Positions 17,629-26,584 of a stretch of DNA of 62,500 nucleotides are shown in pieces. The stretch lies in NCBI RefSeq assembly GCF_902477725.1, contig NZ_CABSIF010000009.1, positions 1-62,500 on the forward strand, given 5' to 3'. Numbering within the stretch: the first letter of the stretch is position 1; every line of letters starts with the position of its first letter. The notes under the pieces are model-generated. The model did no database searches. It was not told where the DNA came from and was given only the letters and a program-made list of their open reading frames with translations. The stretch is from an uncultured Desulfovibrio sp. GTDB lineage: Bacteria > Desulfobacterota > Desulfovibrionia > Desulfovibrionales > Desulfovibrionaceae. The translations under genes were made by a program, and so were the position numbers.

Positions 17629-18374
17629 GCGGCACCGCCATTAAAGGGAATGTTGGACCCGGTAATAAATCGCGCTGAATCCGACAATAAATAGGACACC
17701 ATAGAGGCAATATCTTCTGGGGGTATTAGTCCAAGTGGCTGATACCCATTTCTCTTAATTTCTTCGTCAAGCCCACCTGTCAGTTCATCTAAGGCGCTCA
17801 GCCGTGCAACATTGACGACGCCGGGTCGTATACTATTAATGGTAACTTTTTTAGAAGCTAATTCACGCGCCAGGCAGCGTACTGACGCATCCAACGCAGC
17901 CTTGGACGCAGCGTAAGGTGTGAAGTATTTGTCATTACAAATGCTTGCCAACGAAGAAATGGCAACAATCCGCATTTCCGATTCTTTCTTTTTCCTGCGC
18001 ACGAGACAGCGCACAAATTCTACGAAAGCGTAAAAATTAACCTGCATCACGTAGTGAAGGCGTTCAGAACTAAGATCTCTCAATCTCGAGGTATCTCCGA
18101 CTCCAGCACAATAGACGCAGCCACTAATGCTGGGGTAATCAGCAGTTATCGTGCCCACCATTCGATCAATATCAACAAGATTTGAAACATCAAAGGGATA
18201 GATTTGGTGTGAGCCTGGCGTCAGCGATTGCCGCACTTGCTCCATGCAATCTTTTCGGCGGGCCAGCATTGCCAGGGAAGCACCATCTCTGGCAAGTTGA
18301 ATGGCAATGCTTTCACCTATGCCGGACGAAGCACCAATAATCAAATAATTTTTGCCGTCATGCTCATAAGCCAT
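17622..18374 (-). CDS. Short-chain dehydrogenase/reductase (FabG-like, second of two)
   Basis: A 250-residue SDR with IIGASSGIGESIA at the N-terminus, the Asn of the tetrad region in VYCAGVGD, catalytic serine in AISSLAS and YAASKAA, and the C-terminal ITGSNIPFNGG. It begins immediately after the KAS III stop (18375), and this adjacency supports a 3-ketoacyl-ACP reductase role: KAS III makes a 3-ketoacyl chain and the SDR yields a 3-hydroxyacyl chain. This pair resembles the VioS-VioR pair of viosamine-type flagellin glycan loci. Substrate specificity is inferred. Confidence 0.88.
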   Translation of the reverse strand: MAYEHDGKNYLIIGASSGIGESIAIQLARDGASLAMLARRKDCMEQVRQSLTPGSHQIYPFDVSNLVDIDRMVGTITADYPSISGCVYCAGVGDTSRLRDLSSERLHYVMQVNFYAFVEFVRCLVRRKKKESEMRIVAISSLASICNDKYFTPYAASKAALDASVRCLARELASKKVTINSIRPGVVNVARLSALDELTGGLDEEIKRNGYQPLGLIPPEDIASMVSYLLSDSARFITGSNIPFNGGAAC

Positions 18375-19478
18375 TTATTGCACCTCATTCACCAACGCGT
18401 CTTCAAATCTTCCATCATAGTTGAACATGGGGACTATAACTGCTGGCTCAAGCGAGATTTCTGCAATCCCCCAAGAGAGGCCTATTCCAAAAGCACAAGT
18501 AAGCAGCCGAAGTTTTTCTTTCGCACAATTTGCGTAAGCATCAACTAGCGTCAGCGAAGTCGATGCGCCACTAGTATTTGCAAAACGGTCTACAGATAAT
18601 GGAACTTTATCCATAGGAACTTTTAAACGCCGTGCAATAGTTTTCAAAATTTGCAGATTTGCCTGATGCAGTACCAATCCATCATAGTCTTCAATTGCAG
18701 TATTATATCGCGCAATAAAATTTTTTATACTGTCGACAACTGTTGTCGTTGAAAACATTGTAATTTCAAGCCCATCCATATAATTATTTTTGCCATCACA
18801 ATATGTTTCAATACCATTTGACAGCGAGACATACTGCTTGTGGCGCCAGGCGTTGCGCACTCCTCCTATTGGATTAAATAAAAAGCGATATCCTGAGCCA
18901 TCAGTATGCAAAGCAATTCGCATATTATAGCCGCTTTTCTTTTCTAAAAGCAGCGCTGTTATTCCTTCTCCATGAATAAAACTCTGGTCAGCAAGCAAGG
19001 CGCTTACATCATTATAATATTGCCACTGGGCATCACCAGAAAGCATCAAAATACGCTGTATATTTTTTTGCTGGAGTAATGAAGCACAAGTCGCAAGACC
19101 GCTGGGAAAACTCGAGCAACCCAGTGTGATATCATATGCCATTGCATCCTTAGACAAATTCAATCTGTAATGCATTATAAAAGCATTACCAGTACCAGGA
19201 TTAAAATCAGGGGTTTGAGATAGAAAGACAACAGCATCAATGCTTTTTTCATCCCATCCTGCTTTTTCCATGGCTTTTATTGCAGCACCATAAGCTAAGT
19301 CTGTGCTCGTTTGCTCTGTAAGAGATATATGGCGTTGCAATATCCCTGTTTGTTTTTGAAAACTATGCACATATTCAGGGTTTGCACTTTTTTCAGGCTC
19401 TATAACTTGAACAAAAGATGGCACTGCACAGGCAAGCGCTGCTATACGGACATTATCAAATTCAAAAACGGCAGGCAT
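18375..19478 (-). CDS. 3-oxoacyl-ACP synthase III-like enzyme (first of two)
   Basis: A 367-residue thiolase-fold condensing enzyme. The Cys-His-Asn triad is complete when numbered from the ATG at 19478: C121 in TLGCSSFPSG, H271 in LHQANL and N301 in FANTSGAS. The active site of KAS III/FabH therefore looks functional. The ATG at 19478 lies one base after the ACP stop and has GGAG within the ACP tail as ribosome binding site, so the ACP and synthase are translationally linked. It should condense an acyl-CoA starter with malonyl-ACP, or act as an acyl-transfer enzyme, as some KAS III relatives do. Confidence 0.9.
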   Translation of the reverse strand: MPAVFEFDNVRIAALACAVPSFVQVIEPEKSANPEYVHSFQKQTGILQRHISLTEQTSTDLAYGAAIKAMEKAGWDEKSIDAVVFLSQTPDFNPGTGNAFIMHYRLNLSKDAMAYDITLGCSSFPSGLATCASLLQQKNIQRILMLSGDAQWQYYNDVSALLADQSFIHGEGITALLLEKKSGYNMRIALHTDGSGYRFLFNPIGGVRNAWRHKQYVSLSNGIETYCDGKNNYMDGLEITMFSTTTVVDSIKNFIARYNTAIEDYDGLVLHQANLQILKTIARRLKVPMDKVPLSVDRFANTSGASTSLTLVDAYANCAKEKLRLLTCAFGIGLSWGIAEISLEPAVIVPMFNYDGRFEDALVNEVQ

Positions 19479-19479
19479 A

Positions 19480-19707
19480 TCATGCCTCCAGTTCCATGGT
19501 ATCAAGAATGTCCTTAACTGTTTTAAATGAACGCACCTGTGCTCCGCTCATTTTTCTTCCAAACTCGTCACTCATAAAAACAACATATGACAATGCAGCC
19601 AAAGAATCCCATTCTTCAATTTCTGAAAGAGAGGCTTCAGGACTCAGCGTACCTTCGTCCATTTCCATCATCTCTTCCAGGGCTGCCAGCTTTTCCTTCT
19701 CGTTCAT
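19480..19707 (-). CDS. Acyl carrier protein (second of two)
   Basis: A 75-residue acidic protein with the phosphopantetheine motif EEWDSLAAL; the serine is residue 35. It is wedged between the two KAS III genes and is the obvious carrier for their products. It is divergent from housekeeping AcpP, which has DSLD, and from the other ACP of this cluster, so the two carriers probably serve different chains. A GAAGG-like ribosome binding site lies just upstream. Confidence 0.88.
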   Translation of the reverse strand: MNEKEKLAALEEMMEMDEGTLSPEASLSEIEEWDSLAALSYVVFMSDEFGRKMSGAQVRSFKTVKDILDTMELEA

Positions 19708-19727
19708 ACGACTTCCTTCTCTTTACG

Positions 19728-20822
19728 TTATCCTGGAAAGGCAGTAACCCCATTGCCGGGGTGTTCTATCAGTTCGCAAAAATCCATTTCACCCAAGCGG
19801 CAAATAGCCGCAGCTAGGGACAAACCCGCACCAAACGCAGAACAGCACACCAATGGCCGTTCATGCAACATGCGCTCTCCAAGGTTAAAAGTGATATTAA
19901 CGGGGATAGTAACTGATGAAGAGTTGCCAAAATATTCAACAACATTGTTAAAAAGTATTTCTTGCGGAACTTCCATCAGATCTGCCAACTTCTGTAACAT
20001 AAATCTATTCGGTTGATGCGTTAAGTGATATCGTATATCATATTTATCTACTTTTGCAAAATTACATACTTCTTCAATCAAAGGGGGAACACTCTCCATG
20101 ACAAACTGAAAGACAGCTGTGCCATCCATGTGCATATCATTCATTGACCGGTAGTTGCCCATGTCATCCTGAAAGACTCTACCAGTTTCCTCGCTGTAAG
20201 GCATTCGACATCCGCCAGCAGGTACAAGAAGAGCTTCTCTACGGCTGCCATCATTATTAAACAAAAAATGAATTTTGTCTTCGGGGTCATCGCTCCGACA
20301 TACAACCGTTACAGCAGCAGCATCGCCACAAAGTGGATAGGTATTTCTGTCAAGCTTGTTAGCTCTGCAAGCGCCACAGTCAGTATTTATCAACACGACT
20401 TCATCAATACCCGCAGCCACATAGGAACATGCTGTGTACAAACCGGAAATAAACCCGATACAATTTTCGTAGATATCCGTGCAAAAAACATTTTTCGGCA
20501 AACCGAGTTGCCCGTGTATTACCTTACTATTACCTGGCACCGGGTGATCAGCCATTTGTGCTACGACGATTACAGCCTGTAACTTTTCTCTGTCAAGCAA
20601 ACCATGGTGAAAAAGGTAATTCATTGAGTACGATGCAAGATCACAAGGTGTTGTGTTTGCATCGGCAATTCTATGTTCGTTAAAGCCCATCACTCGTCCA
20701 AGACGACGCGAAGTTTTTTCTGGGAAAGGAAAAAGCTTCAACTCATCTTCAAAACGAAAAACTTGTTGAGGAACAGTAGCGCATATTCCCCGAATTTTAA
20801 CACCACACACACTGGCTTTCAT
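19728..20822 (-). CDS. 3-oxoacyl-ACP synthase III-like enzyme (second of two)
   Basis: A 364-residue KAS III-fold protein. The triad is intact: C121 in ENCIGFISG, H269 in THQPNRF and N300 in YFGNSSSVTIP. It is only distantly similar to the other KAS III 20 bases downstream, so the pair is not a recent duplication. THQPN and GNSSSVT are typical of FabH-like proteins that act outside fatty acid synthesis. Either the two enzymes perform successive condensations, or one of them is an acyltransferase of the CerJ/DpsC kind. The gene follows a 222-base gap after the glycosyltransferase gene. Confidence 0.9.
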   Translation of the reverse strand: MKASVCGVKIRGICATVPQQVFRFEDELKLFPFPEKTSRRLGRVMGFNEHRIADANTTPCDLASYSMNYLFHHGLLDREKLQAVIVVAQMADHPVPGNSKVIHGQLGLPKNVFCTDIYENCIGFISGLYTACSYVAAGIDEVVLINTDCGACRANKLDRNTYPLCGDAAAVTVVCRSDDPEDKIHFLFNNDGSRREALLVPAGGCRMPYSEETGRVFQDDMGNYRSMNDMHMDGTAVFQFVMESVPPLIEEVCNFAKVDKYDIRYHLTHQPNRFMLQKLADLMEVPQEILFNNVVEYFGNSSSVTIPVNITFNLGERMLHERPLVCCSAFGAGLSLAAAICRLGEMDFCELIEHPGNGVTAFPG

Positions 20823-21045
20823 ACTTTTCCCATGCTCATTTGCGTCGAATTAAAGCTTATTGCTCCGTAATTTGACCGCATGACTTCTGTAAAACCATTT
20901 GTGAAAAGATAGTATCCGAAGCAAAAACAGTCGTCACCTTACCTAACTACAAAATGCAATAAGGACAATCACTATAAAAAACCATTCCAGCCGCCTCCAA
21001 AAATCTTTTTTTCAACACACCATACCCATTAACTACAGATGAAAA

Positions 21046-23046
21046 TTAATCATTTTTAATGTGCGCGATACGAAGAGAGTTAAGGAAATGTTTACCAAAT
21101 TCAGGGAACGCCTTACATGCTTTGTCCAGCAATGAAGTATCCCCACTTTCAACATAAATTTCGAGAAAATTTGCAAAAACACCATTTGCTAAACTTGCCA
21201 AGCGGACAAAATAACGATTTTTGAAATGCTCATTAACGACTTGATAGGTTTCCAGCTCTGACATGCCATGGAGGCGGCGATTTTCTAAGGACGAAACAGT
21301 GCTCGCGTAGTACAGGGCCGTCTTATGCCGCCGGTATACCGACATCACCTCCGGCAAAAAACCGACTTTTCCCAATTCGGCGTGCAGTAGATGCCAATAC
21401 CAATCGCCAGGGCAAATGTCAGGACGAAACCAATCAGGCACGCCATCCTGAAAACGCCATCGGTATACAACAGAATTAGTTTGAATCAAATTCCCCTGCA
21501 ACAGGTCTGCCAAATAATACTCTTTACGAATGCCTCTTGGCATCATTGACAAGGGCGGATAGATATCGGAGCGAGATGGCTCTCCCTCATAACGAACACT
21601 GACAGGATGAAAACATAGACTGCATTGAGGACTGGCTTCCAAAAAATCCACTTGTTTTTGTAACTTAAGAGGATCTAGGAAGTAGTCGTCCCCATCACAC
21701 AGCGCAGCATAACGTGAACTACAACGTATAAACAAGCCCATAACATTTTCAGACGGCATGCGGTGAGACAATAGCACCGGCCGAACTGACGCATGCTTAG
21801 CCGCGTAATCAGCAACGATTTCTGCAGTACCATCCGAAGAACAATGATCCAGTACAATGTGCCTCACTGGAAAATTTGTGCGTTGTGCCAGTACGCTGTC
21901 CATACATTCAGCAATATACGCACTGTGATTGTAAGTCATAGTTAACACAGTTAACTCAATCGGCGGTGTCTGCTCTCCAATAACATTATATTCATTAGAC
22001 ACAGAAGAAAGCGCCGAAGCAAAAATTTTCTGATCTTCAGAAAGCAGCAAAGAGTCGTTTACGTATCGCTGACGGAGGGGATTTGCCACCGAAGAGGGAA
22101 GAGCGGCCGCGAATGCTTCTGCATTTAAATCGGGCAACTGAGTCACAAATTGGGCTTCTGCTTGCGTAGCTAGCCACGGGGGACAATCAAGGCTTCCAGC
22201 TTCCAGTCCGATGAGCTCCTCAAGTGCACGTAGGTCGGCCGCACCATTTTCAATTAACGACTGGCGCAGTTTTTTGGGACTAAGAGGCGCAGTACCCCAG
22301 GAAATTTCAGTCCGCATCAGGCAATCCATGAAAAGCCCAGCATCAACCTGGGGCCACCCGTTGCCACGAACTTGCAACGTCCAAGCTAATCGGCGCCCCT
22401 CTTGAGAAGCCAAAAATAACGGATGCACTGGCACTGACGATGGTGGGGTTGGCGCAGGACAACCCATTTTTGCAAAGAAACCAATAGATACATCATTACA
22501 TGTTTTAGCGACTGGGCTATCTGAAAAATCAGTTAGAACTGCAACATTATTGCGCCCCCATTCGTTATAAGCATCTTTAATAAGCGATGATATAGAACTG
22601 TAAACTTCGCCGCAAATTCGACCTTCACCGTCAGAAAGAAGATACAGCGCCTCCATATATCGCTGCTCAAAAGCGCACAACGGACGTCCAACAGAAAAAA
22701 AACTCTGCACTGTGTGCTTTTTCAAATCAATATAGCGCCTGATTAAACGCGCAAGCGATTGTTGCCCCATTAGATTTGGGATGTGCGTCATAAGCAACAC
22801 ATCCCGTCCTGCATCAATATGAACAGCCACCTCTTCAAGCCATTTGACCATATGTGGTGGTGGTGCTTCATTTTCAGACACAGCTTTCCACATCAGCAAT
22901 TGCGAAGGTACCAACTCACAAAGCCAATGAGCAAATGGGCCAAGCACAATGCCATGCTCCGCCAGCATGTCGCGATTCGCATGTATTGTTGCAAAGACCC
23001 ATGGCCATGAAGGACTCAGATCGGTGTAAAGTAAAATTCGCGCCAT
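21046..23046 (-). CDS. Large glycosyltransferase: family 2 domain behind an uncharacterised N-terminal domain
   Basis: A 666-residue protein. Residues about 360-480 form a GT2 domain: ELTVLTMTYNHSAYIAECMD, a later LDHCSSDGT, and the metal-binding CDGDDYF. The first 230 residues are different. They start MARILLYTDLSPSWPWVFAT and contain NRDMLAEHGIVLG, a pattern reminiscent of sulfotransferase-like nucleotide-binding folds, but no nucleotide-binding loop is clear. Residues 230-350 look like a linker. It probably transfers the cluster's modified sugar to a glycan, lipid or protein such as flagellin. There is no signal peptide or membrane helix, so it is cytoplasmic. Confidence 0.85.
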   Translation of the reverse strand: MARILLYTDLSPSWPWVFATIHANRDMLAEHGIVLGPFAHWLCELVPSQLLMWKAVSENEAPPPHMVKWLEEVAVHIDAGRDVLLMTHIPNLMGQQSLARLIRRYIDLKKHTVQSFFSVGRPLCAFEQRYMEALYLLSDGEGRICGEVYSSISSLIKDAYNEWGRNNVAVLTDFSDSPVAKTCNDVSIGFFAKMGCPAPTPPSSVPVHPLFLASQEGRRLAWTLQVRGNGWPQVDAGLFMDCLMRTEISWGTAPLSPKKLRQSLIENGAADLRALEELIGLEAGSLDCPPWLATQAEAQFVTQLPDLNAEAFAAALPSSVANPLRQRYVNDSLLLSEDQKIFASALSSVSNEYNVIGEQTPPIELTVLTMTYNHSAYIAECMDSVLAQRTNFPVRHIVLDHCSSDGTAEIVADYAAKHASVRPVLLSHRMPSENVMGLFIRCSSRYAALCDGDDYFLDPLKLQKQVDFLEASPQCSLCFHPVSVRYEGEPSRSDIYPPLSMMPRGIRKEYYLADLLQGNLIQTNSVVYRWRFQDGVPDWFRPDICPGDWYWHLLHAELGKVGFLPEVMSVYRRHKTALYYASTVSSLENRRLHGMSELETYQVVNEHFKNRYFVRLASLANGVFANFLEIYVESGDTSLLDKACKAFPEFGKHFLNSLRIAHIKND

Positions 23047-23078
23047 AATATTTCTAATGTTGATTATTTAACCGCAAT

Positions 23079-24188
23079 TTATACAACATTATGAAAAGCA
23101 TCCCGTATGCTTCTCGATATATTAATGATTTCATTTTCGAGCAAATCACCAAACATCGGTAAACACAGAACTCTTTGTGCCGCACTTTCTGCAACAGGGC
23201 AAGAGGCTTTATATTCTGGAGCCAAATACGGCAACGTGTTAAGCGCTGGATAAAAATACCGACGCGGATGCACACCATGTTTTTGCAGGGCCCGCTCGAC
23301 AGCCAAACGATGTTGTTCATCTTGGAGCAAGATAGGATAATAAGCGTTATTCCACTCAAGCCCTTGTTGAATGCCAATTCGCACTAGATCAAGTCCCTCA
23401 AGGGATTCATCATATATTGCATAGATATTTTTGCGTTTTCGGATTTCTTCATCTGTCCCCGGCAAGAGAGCTAGACCAACGGCTGCATGAAGCTCGCTCA
23501 GCTTGCCGTTAATACCCAGACTATAATGAGTGTCACCAACGTGCCCAAATGCCCGAGCCAGCGCCAAGGCTCTAAACTCTTCGTCTGAATGGCAAATGAC
23601 ACAGCCGCCTTCTGCAGTATGAAAAACCTTTGTCGCATGAAAACTGCAGATGCTATAGTCACCATAATCCAATAAGCTTCTGCCATTATAACGGGAACCA
23701 AAAGCCTGAGCTGCGTCATAGATAAGTTTAACACCCCGTTCACGACAAATTTCTTCCAACTGTTCGACATCGCAGGCAAGCCCATAAATGTGAACTGGAA
23801 GTACACCAGCAATATCTGGTTCATCGCGAAGCCGTTGACGCAACAGATCGGGGGATAGACATAACGTGTCTGGATCCACATCAACAAAGACAGGGGAGCA
23901 CCCCATCCACAATAAAGCAGAAAGAGTGGCTACATAGGTATAGGGAGTAAGTGCAACTTTTTTTTGAGCCAGCCCGGCGCAATGAATGGCCAGCATGAGG
24001 GCAGTTGTGCCATTGTTACAAGAAAGAACATTAGGCAGGGAAAGATATTCACCCAGGGATTGTTCCAATTCACGGACACAAGAACCGTTATTGGTGAGCC
24101 ACCTGGTTTTAAAAATTTCGCCACATTGCCGCAAAAACGTTTCCATTTCTGGCATGCGCGACTGTGTAACTTCCAGATACTTTTCCAT
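23079..24188 (-). CDS. vioA: dTDP-4-amino-4,6-dideoxy-hexose transaminase (VioA-like, DegT family)
   Basis: A 369-residue PLP-dependent sugar aminotransferase. The start VTQSRMPEMETFLRQC and FKTRWLTNNGS closely follow VioA, which makes dTDP-viosamine (dTDP-Qui4N). The PLP lysine is K187 in SFHATKVF and the ring-binding aspartate is D158 in YDAAQAFG. The substrate would be dTDP-4-keto-6-deoxyglucose; the RmlA/RmlB enzymes that make it are not in this window. It is the first gene of the minus-strand cluster, 32 bases before the large glycosyltransferase, so the promoter should lie in the AT-rich stretch 24190-24320. The exact sugar isomer is inferred. Confidence 0.88.
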   Translation of the reverse strand: MEKYLEVTQSRMPEMETFLRQCGEIFKTRWLTNNGSCVRELEQSLGEYLSLPNVLSCNNGTTALMLAIHCAGLAQKKVALTPYTYVATLSALLWMGCSPVFVDVDPDTLCLSPDLLRQRLRDEPDIAGVLPVHIYGLACDVEQLEEICRERGVKLIYDAAQAFGSRYNGRSLLDYGDYSICSFHATKVFHTAEGGCVICHSDEEFRALALARAFGHVGDTHYSLGINGKLSELHAAVGLALLPGTDEEIRKRKNIYAIYDESLEGLDLVRIGIQQGLEWNNAYYPILLQDEQHRLAVERALQKHGVHPRRYFYPALNTLPYLAPEYKASCPVAESAAQRVLCLPMFGDLLENEIINISRSIRDAFHNVV

Positions 24189-24329
24189 TACACGACCTGA
24201 TACGCTCTGAGCGTTACGTGTTCTAAAAAAAATTATTTACAACAATTTAGGATGCATACTATGGTCGATACTCTTTTAACGTTCTCCTAATGGTGCCTAC
24301 GTATGTATAGAGTGTCAACAGACTATTAT

Positions 24330-24625
24330 CCCTCAGCCTCAAAGCTGAGGGTTTTCCTGCCATGCGTGGAGTTATAGCAATTATAACGATATGCCCAACC
24401 GGCAGGTTGACTGTCCTTTCTCAGAGTGGGGACGTTTCTGCATAGCGCACCTTTGCATTGAAGTCCTGGCAAAGAGCTTCGCTTTACCATTGGTTCAATA
24501 AGTAAGGCCGTATTCACTGCGCTTCACCATAAACTCACGACGGGTGTCACGCCTTTGCGCAACCTAGCAAGAGCGATTACTCTGATGGGTTGTTCCATCT
24601 TGACGCCTTGGGAGGTGACCTTACC
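24330..24625 (+). ncRNA. Possible orphan IS200/IS605-linked RNA element (omega-RNA/HEARO-like remnant)
   Basis: The stretch begins with a hairpin, CCCTCAGC (24330-24337) with GCTGAGGG (24344-24351), of the kind found at IS200/IS605 ends. Further along are CTGCATAGCG (24438-24447), a second hairpin GATGG (24584-24588) with CCATC (24595-24599), and a GCC..GGGAGGTGACC tail. From memory, the order hairpin, CTGCATAGCG, GATGG hairpin, GCC-GGG tail recalls IscB-associated omega-RNA. No iscB or tnpB gene is present: the decayed IS3 copy starts where it would be. This is a weak call; it may simply be a decayed IS end. Confidence 0.3.
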
Positions 24626-24654
24626 CCACTGCGTATACCACTCGTAAGTTAGTG

Positions 24655-25765
24655 ATTCCCAAGGGGTTGCAGGTCATATTCTTTGCGCGAAATTCTTCCG
24701 GTGTCAGCCAGCCCAAGGAACTGTGCGGTCGCCGTTGGTTGTAAATCCTGCCGCCAGGCTTCGACTGTTCTGCGAGCATCGTTCAGGGGCAGAAACACGT
24801 TCTGATTTAAGCACTCATCCCGGAATTTTCCCGTTAAAGCTTTCAATGTGCCCATTGTCCGTGGGCTTCCCCGGACGAGTGAACTCTATCTGTACTCCAT
24901 GCTCAAAAGCCCCTGCATCCAAGGCCTTACCGTTAAATTCTGGGCCGTAGTACGTTATCAACCTTGATATACTGCGGCAACCTTTCTTGAAGGCGTAGTT
25001 TTTCAAGCACTCGCACAACTCGGACTCCAGACAACGACATATCCACTTCGAGCGCCGGGCTTGAACGATCCCACAGATCAGCAATTGTCAAAATCGGGAT
25101 GCGTCGCCCACCCATAAGGGAGTCGCTTACAAAATCCATCGCCCATTGTTCATCTGGGCCATCAGGGCCAGCCTGGGCAATACGGGCATGGCTTGGACGC
25201 CTCACGCGTTTGCGGGTACGCAACGAAAGGTTTTCTTCCTGGTAACCCCTTTCTGTCCGCTTGTGGTTCTGCGCCAGCCCTTCCCCCCGGCGCAATAACT
25301 CATGCAGGCGCGGAGAACCGAAACGCCGCCGATCTTGTGCCAGCTCCAGCATCCGCGTCCGTAAAAGAAGAACACGGTCTTCAGATAGTGATCGCCTGGC
25401 TGAGCAGCGGTTAAACTGAATCACTCGGCAAGCCCGCCGCTCTGAGTAGCCATGACCCGCCTGAATGTGCTGCACGGCTGCCCTATTAGCTGCGGGCTTC
25501 AAATTTTTTTTGAGATCACGTCCTTCAGGACGACAATATCAAGTGCCTGCTCGCCTACAAGTCTTTTCAGCCGTGCGCTTTCTTCCTATAACTGGCGTAA
25601 CCGCTTTGCGTCAGAGATGTTCATTCCACCGAACTTGCTGCGCCATTTGTAAAAGGTCGCATCCGAGATGCCATGCTGACGGCACAGATCAACGACACGA
25701 ACTCCAGCCTCAGCCTGCCGCAAAATCCCAATAATTTGCTCTTCGATGAATCTGCTACGTTTCAT
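24655..25765 (-). pseudogene. Decayed IS3-family transposase (orfA-orfB)
   Basis: OrfA starts at 25765 (MKRSRFIEEQIIGILRQA), with a helix-turn-helix DATFYKWRSKFGG, and is broken by a stop codon after AKRLRQL, where the family has Glu. The A-run near 25505 fits the usual programmed frameshift into OrfB (from 25502). OrfB shows the DDE core in pieces: WAMDFVSD, then IKVDN, then PTDNGHIESFNGK, followed by FRDECLN. At least two frame changes separate these pieces. The copy is therefore dead. It separates the glycan cluster from the tRNA gene. Confidence 0.93.
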
Positions 25766-25888
25766 TCTTGTGCTCCTATGTCAGGAACACTAACTTTTCA
25801 ATGGCATACTTCTCGGGGGGAGGGTCAATGGACAGTCCAGAAAAGTGTAATAGTGCTTTCAAAGATGAATAAATGCGCATCTCATCAA

Positions 25889-26165
25889 TTATTTTGAAAA
25901 GAACTCTTTTTGGTGCGTTCCCCATTCGTGCTCGAATCGGGAGCGATACAACTTTTTTAAATAGTCTCGTTCTGCTTTTACATAGGCGAGTTCTTCTTCA
26001 GGCGAGAACTTCGTTTTGGGTCGCCCACGATGTTCCGCATGGCTACTTTTACCACGGCCATCTTCCAACGATTCACCAGAGTTAATCTTGGCCACCCTTA
26101 AGTAAAAGCATTACGGCTTCTTCCTTAAATGCAGGTGAATATGTAGTCTTCTTACCGTTGGCCAT
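25889..26165 (-). pseudogene. Second IS3-type transposase orfA remnant
   Basis: An ATG at 26165 opens a transposase-like N-terminus (MANGKKTTYSPAFKEEAVML) that shifts frame after about 25 codons. A second frame then continues with HRGRPKTKFSPEEELAYVKA and RDYLKKLYRSRFE, as in IS3-type OrfA proteins. It ends at 25889 without an orfB. Its outer end near 26214-26237 reads, on the minus strand, TGACCCCCATCAGG, a typical TGA-starting inverted repeat. It differs from the IS3 copy next to it. Confidence 0.8.
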
Positions 26166-26265
26166 AAAAGCCCCCCATCATGGTTTCAAAATTTAAGCTT
26201 AGTGGGGCTTTTTTGCTTTGTCTACCTGATGGGGGTCATACCAACCACTAGCGGGGGCTACATAC

Positions 26266-26299
26266 AAAAAAGGGCGCGAAGATCACACCCTTCGCGCCC
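26266..26299 (-). terminator. Terminator downstream of tRNA-Glu
   Basis: Perfect 10-bp arms GGGCGCGAAG (26272-26281) and CTTCGCGCCC (26290-26299) are followed on the minus strand by six T (26271-26266), about 60 bases past the tRNA 3' end. Confidence 0.92.
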
Positions 26300-26358
26300 G
26301 ATAAAACGGCAATTGCCACATAAATTAGCACACGGTCAAATTGCCTCACTCGGAAACA

Positions 26359-26434
26359 TGGCGTCACCAACGGGATTTGAACCCGTCTTAACGGCTTGAG
26401 AGGCCGCCGTCCTAACCGGATAGACGATGGTGAC
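26359..26434 (-). tRNA. tRNA-Glu (anticodon CTC), CCA encoded
   Basis: Minus-strand cloverleaf of 76 nt. The acceptor GTCACCA pairs with TGGTGAC, the D arm is GTCTATCCGGTTAGGAC, the anticodon loop CTCTCAA gives anticodon CTC (reads GAG), and the T arm is ACGGG-TTCAAAT-CCCGT. G is the discriminator and CCA is genomically encoded. Its 3' end faces the decayed transposons and the AT-rich island, the usual orientation for a tRNA used as an integration site. Confidence 0.96.
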
Positions 26435-26584
26435 AACGAGGAGTTAAATAAGGCTCTCAAGCCTTATTTGTCAAGCAGTTCATACACAGGGCATAAAATC
26501 AGCCGTTGCCGTACCTGCGTTTAAGGTGCTAGGTATGGAGCTGCCGCTGGCGGCGGCCCAAATTTGAAGGAAGGAGCAGCCCTC

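Noticed and set aside
24326..24517. 63-codon minus-strand frame ending in the hairpin
   Set aside because: It coincides with the transposon-end hairpin and has no transposase motif; treated as part of the element.
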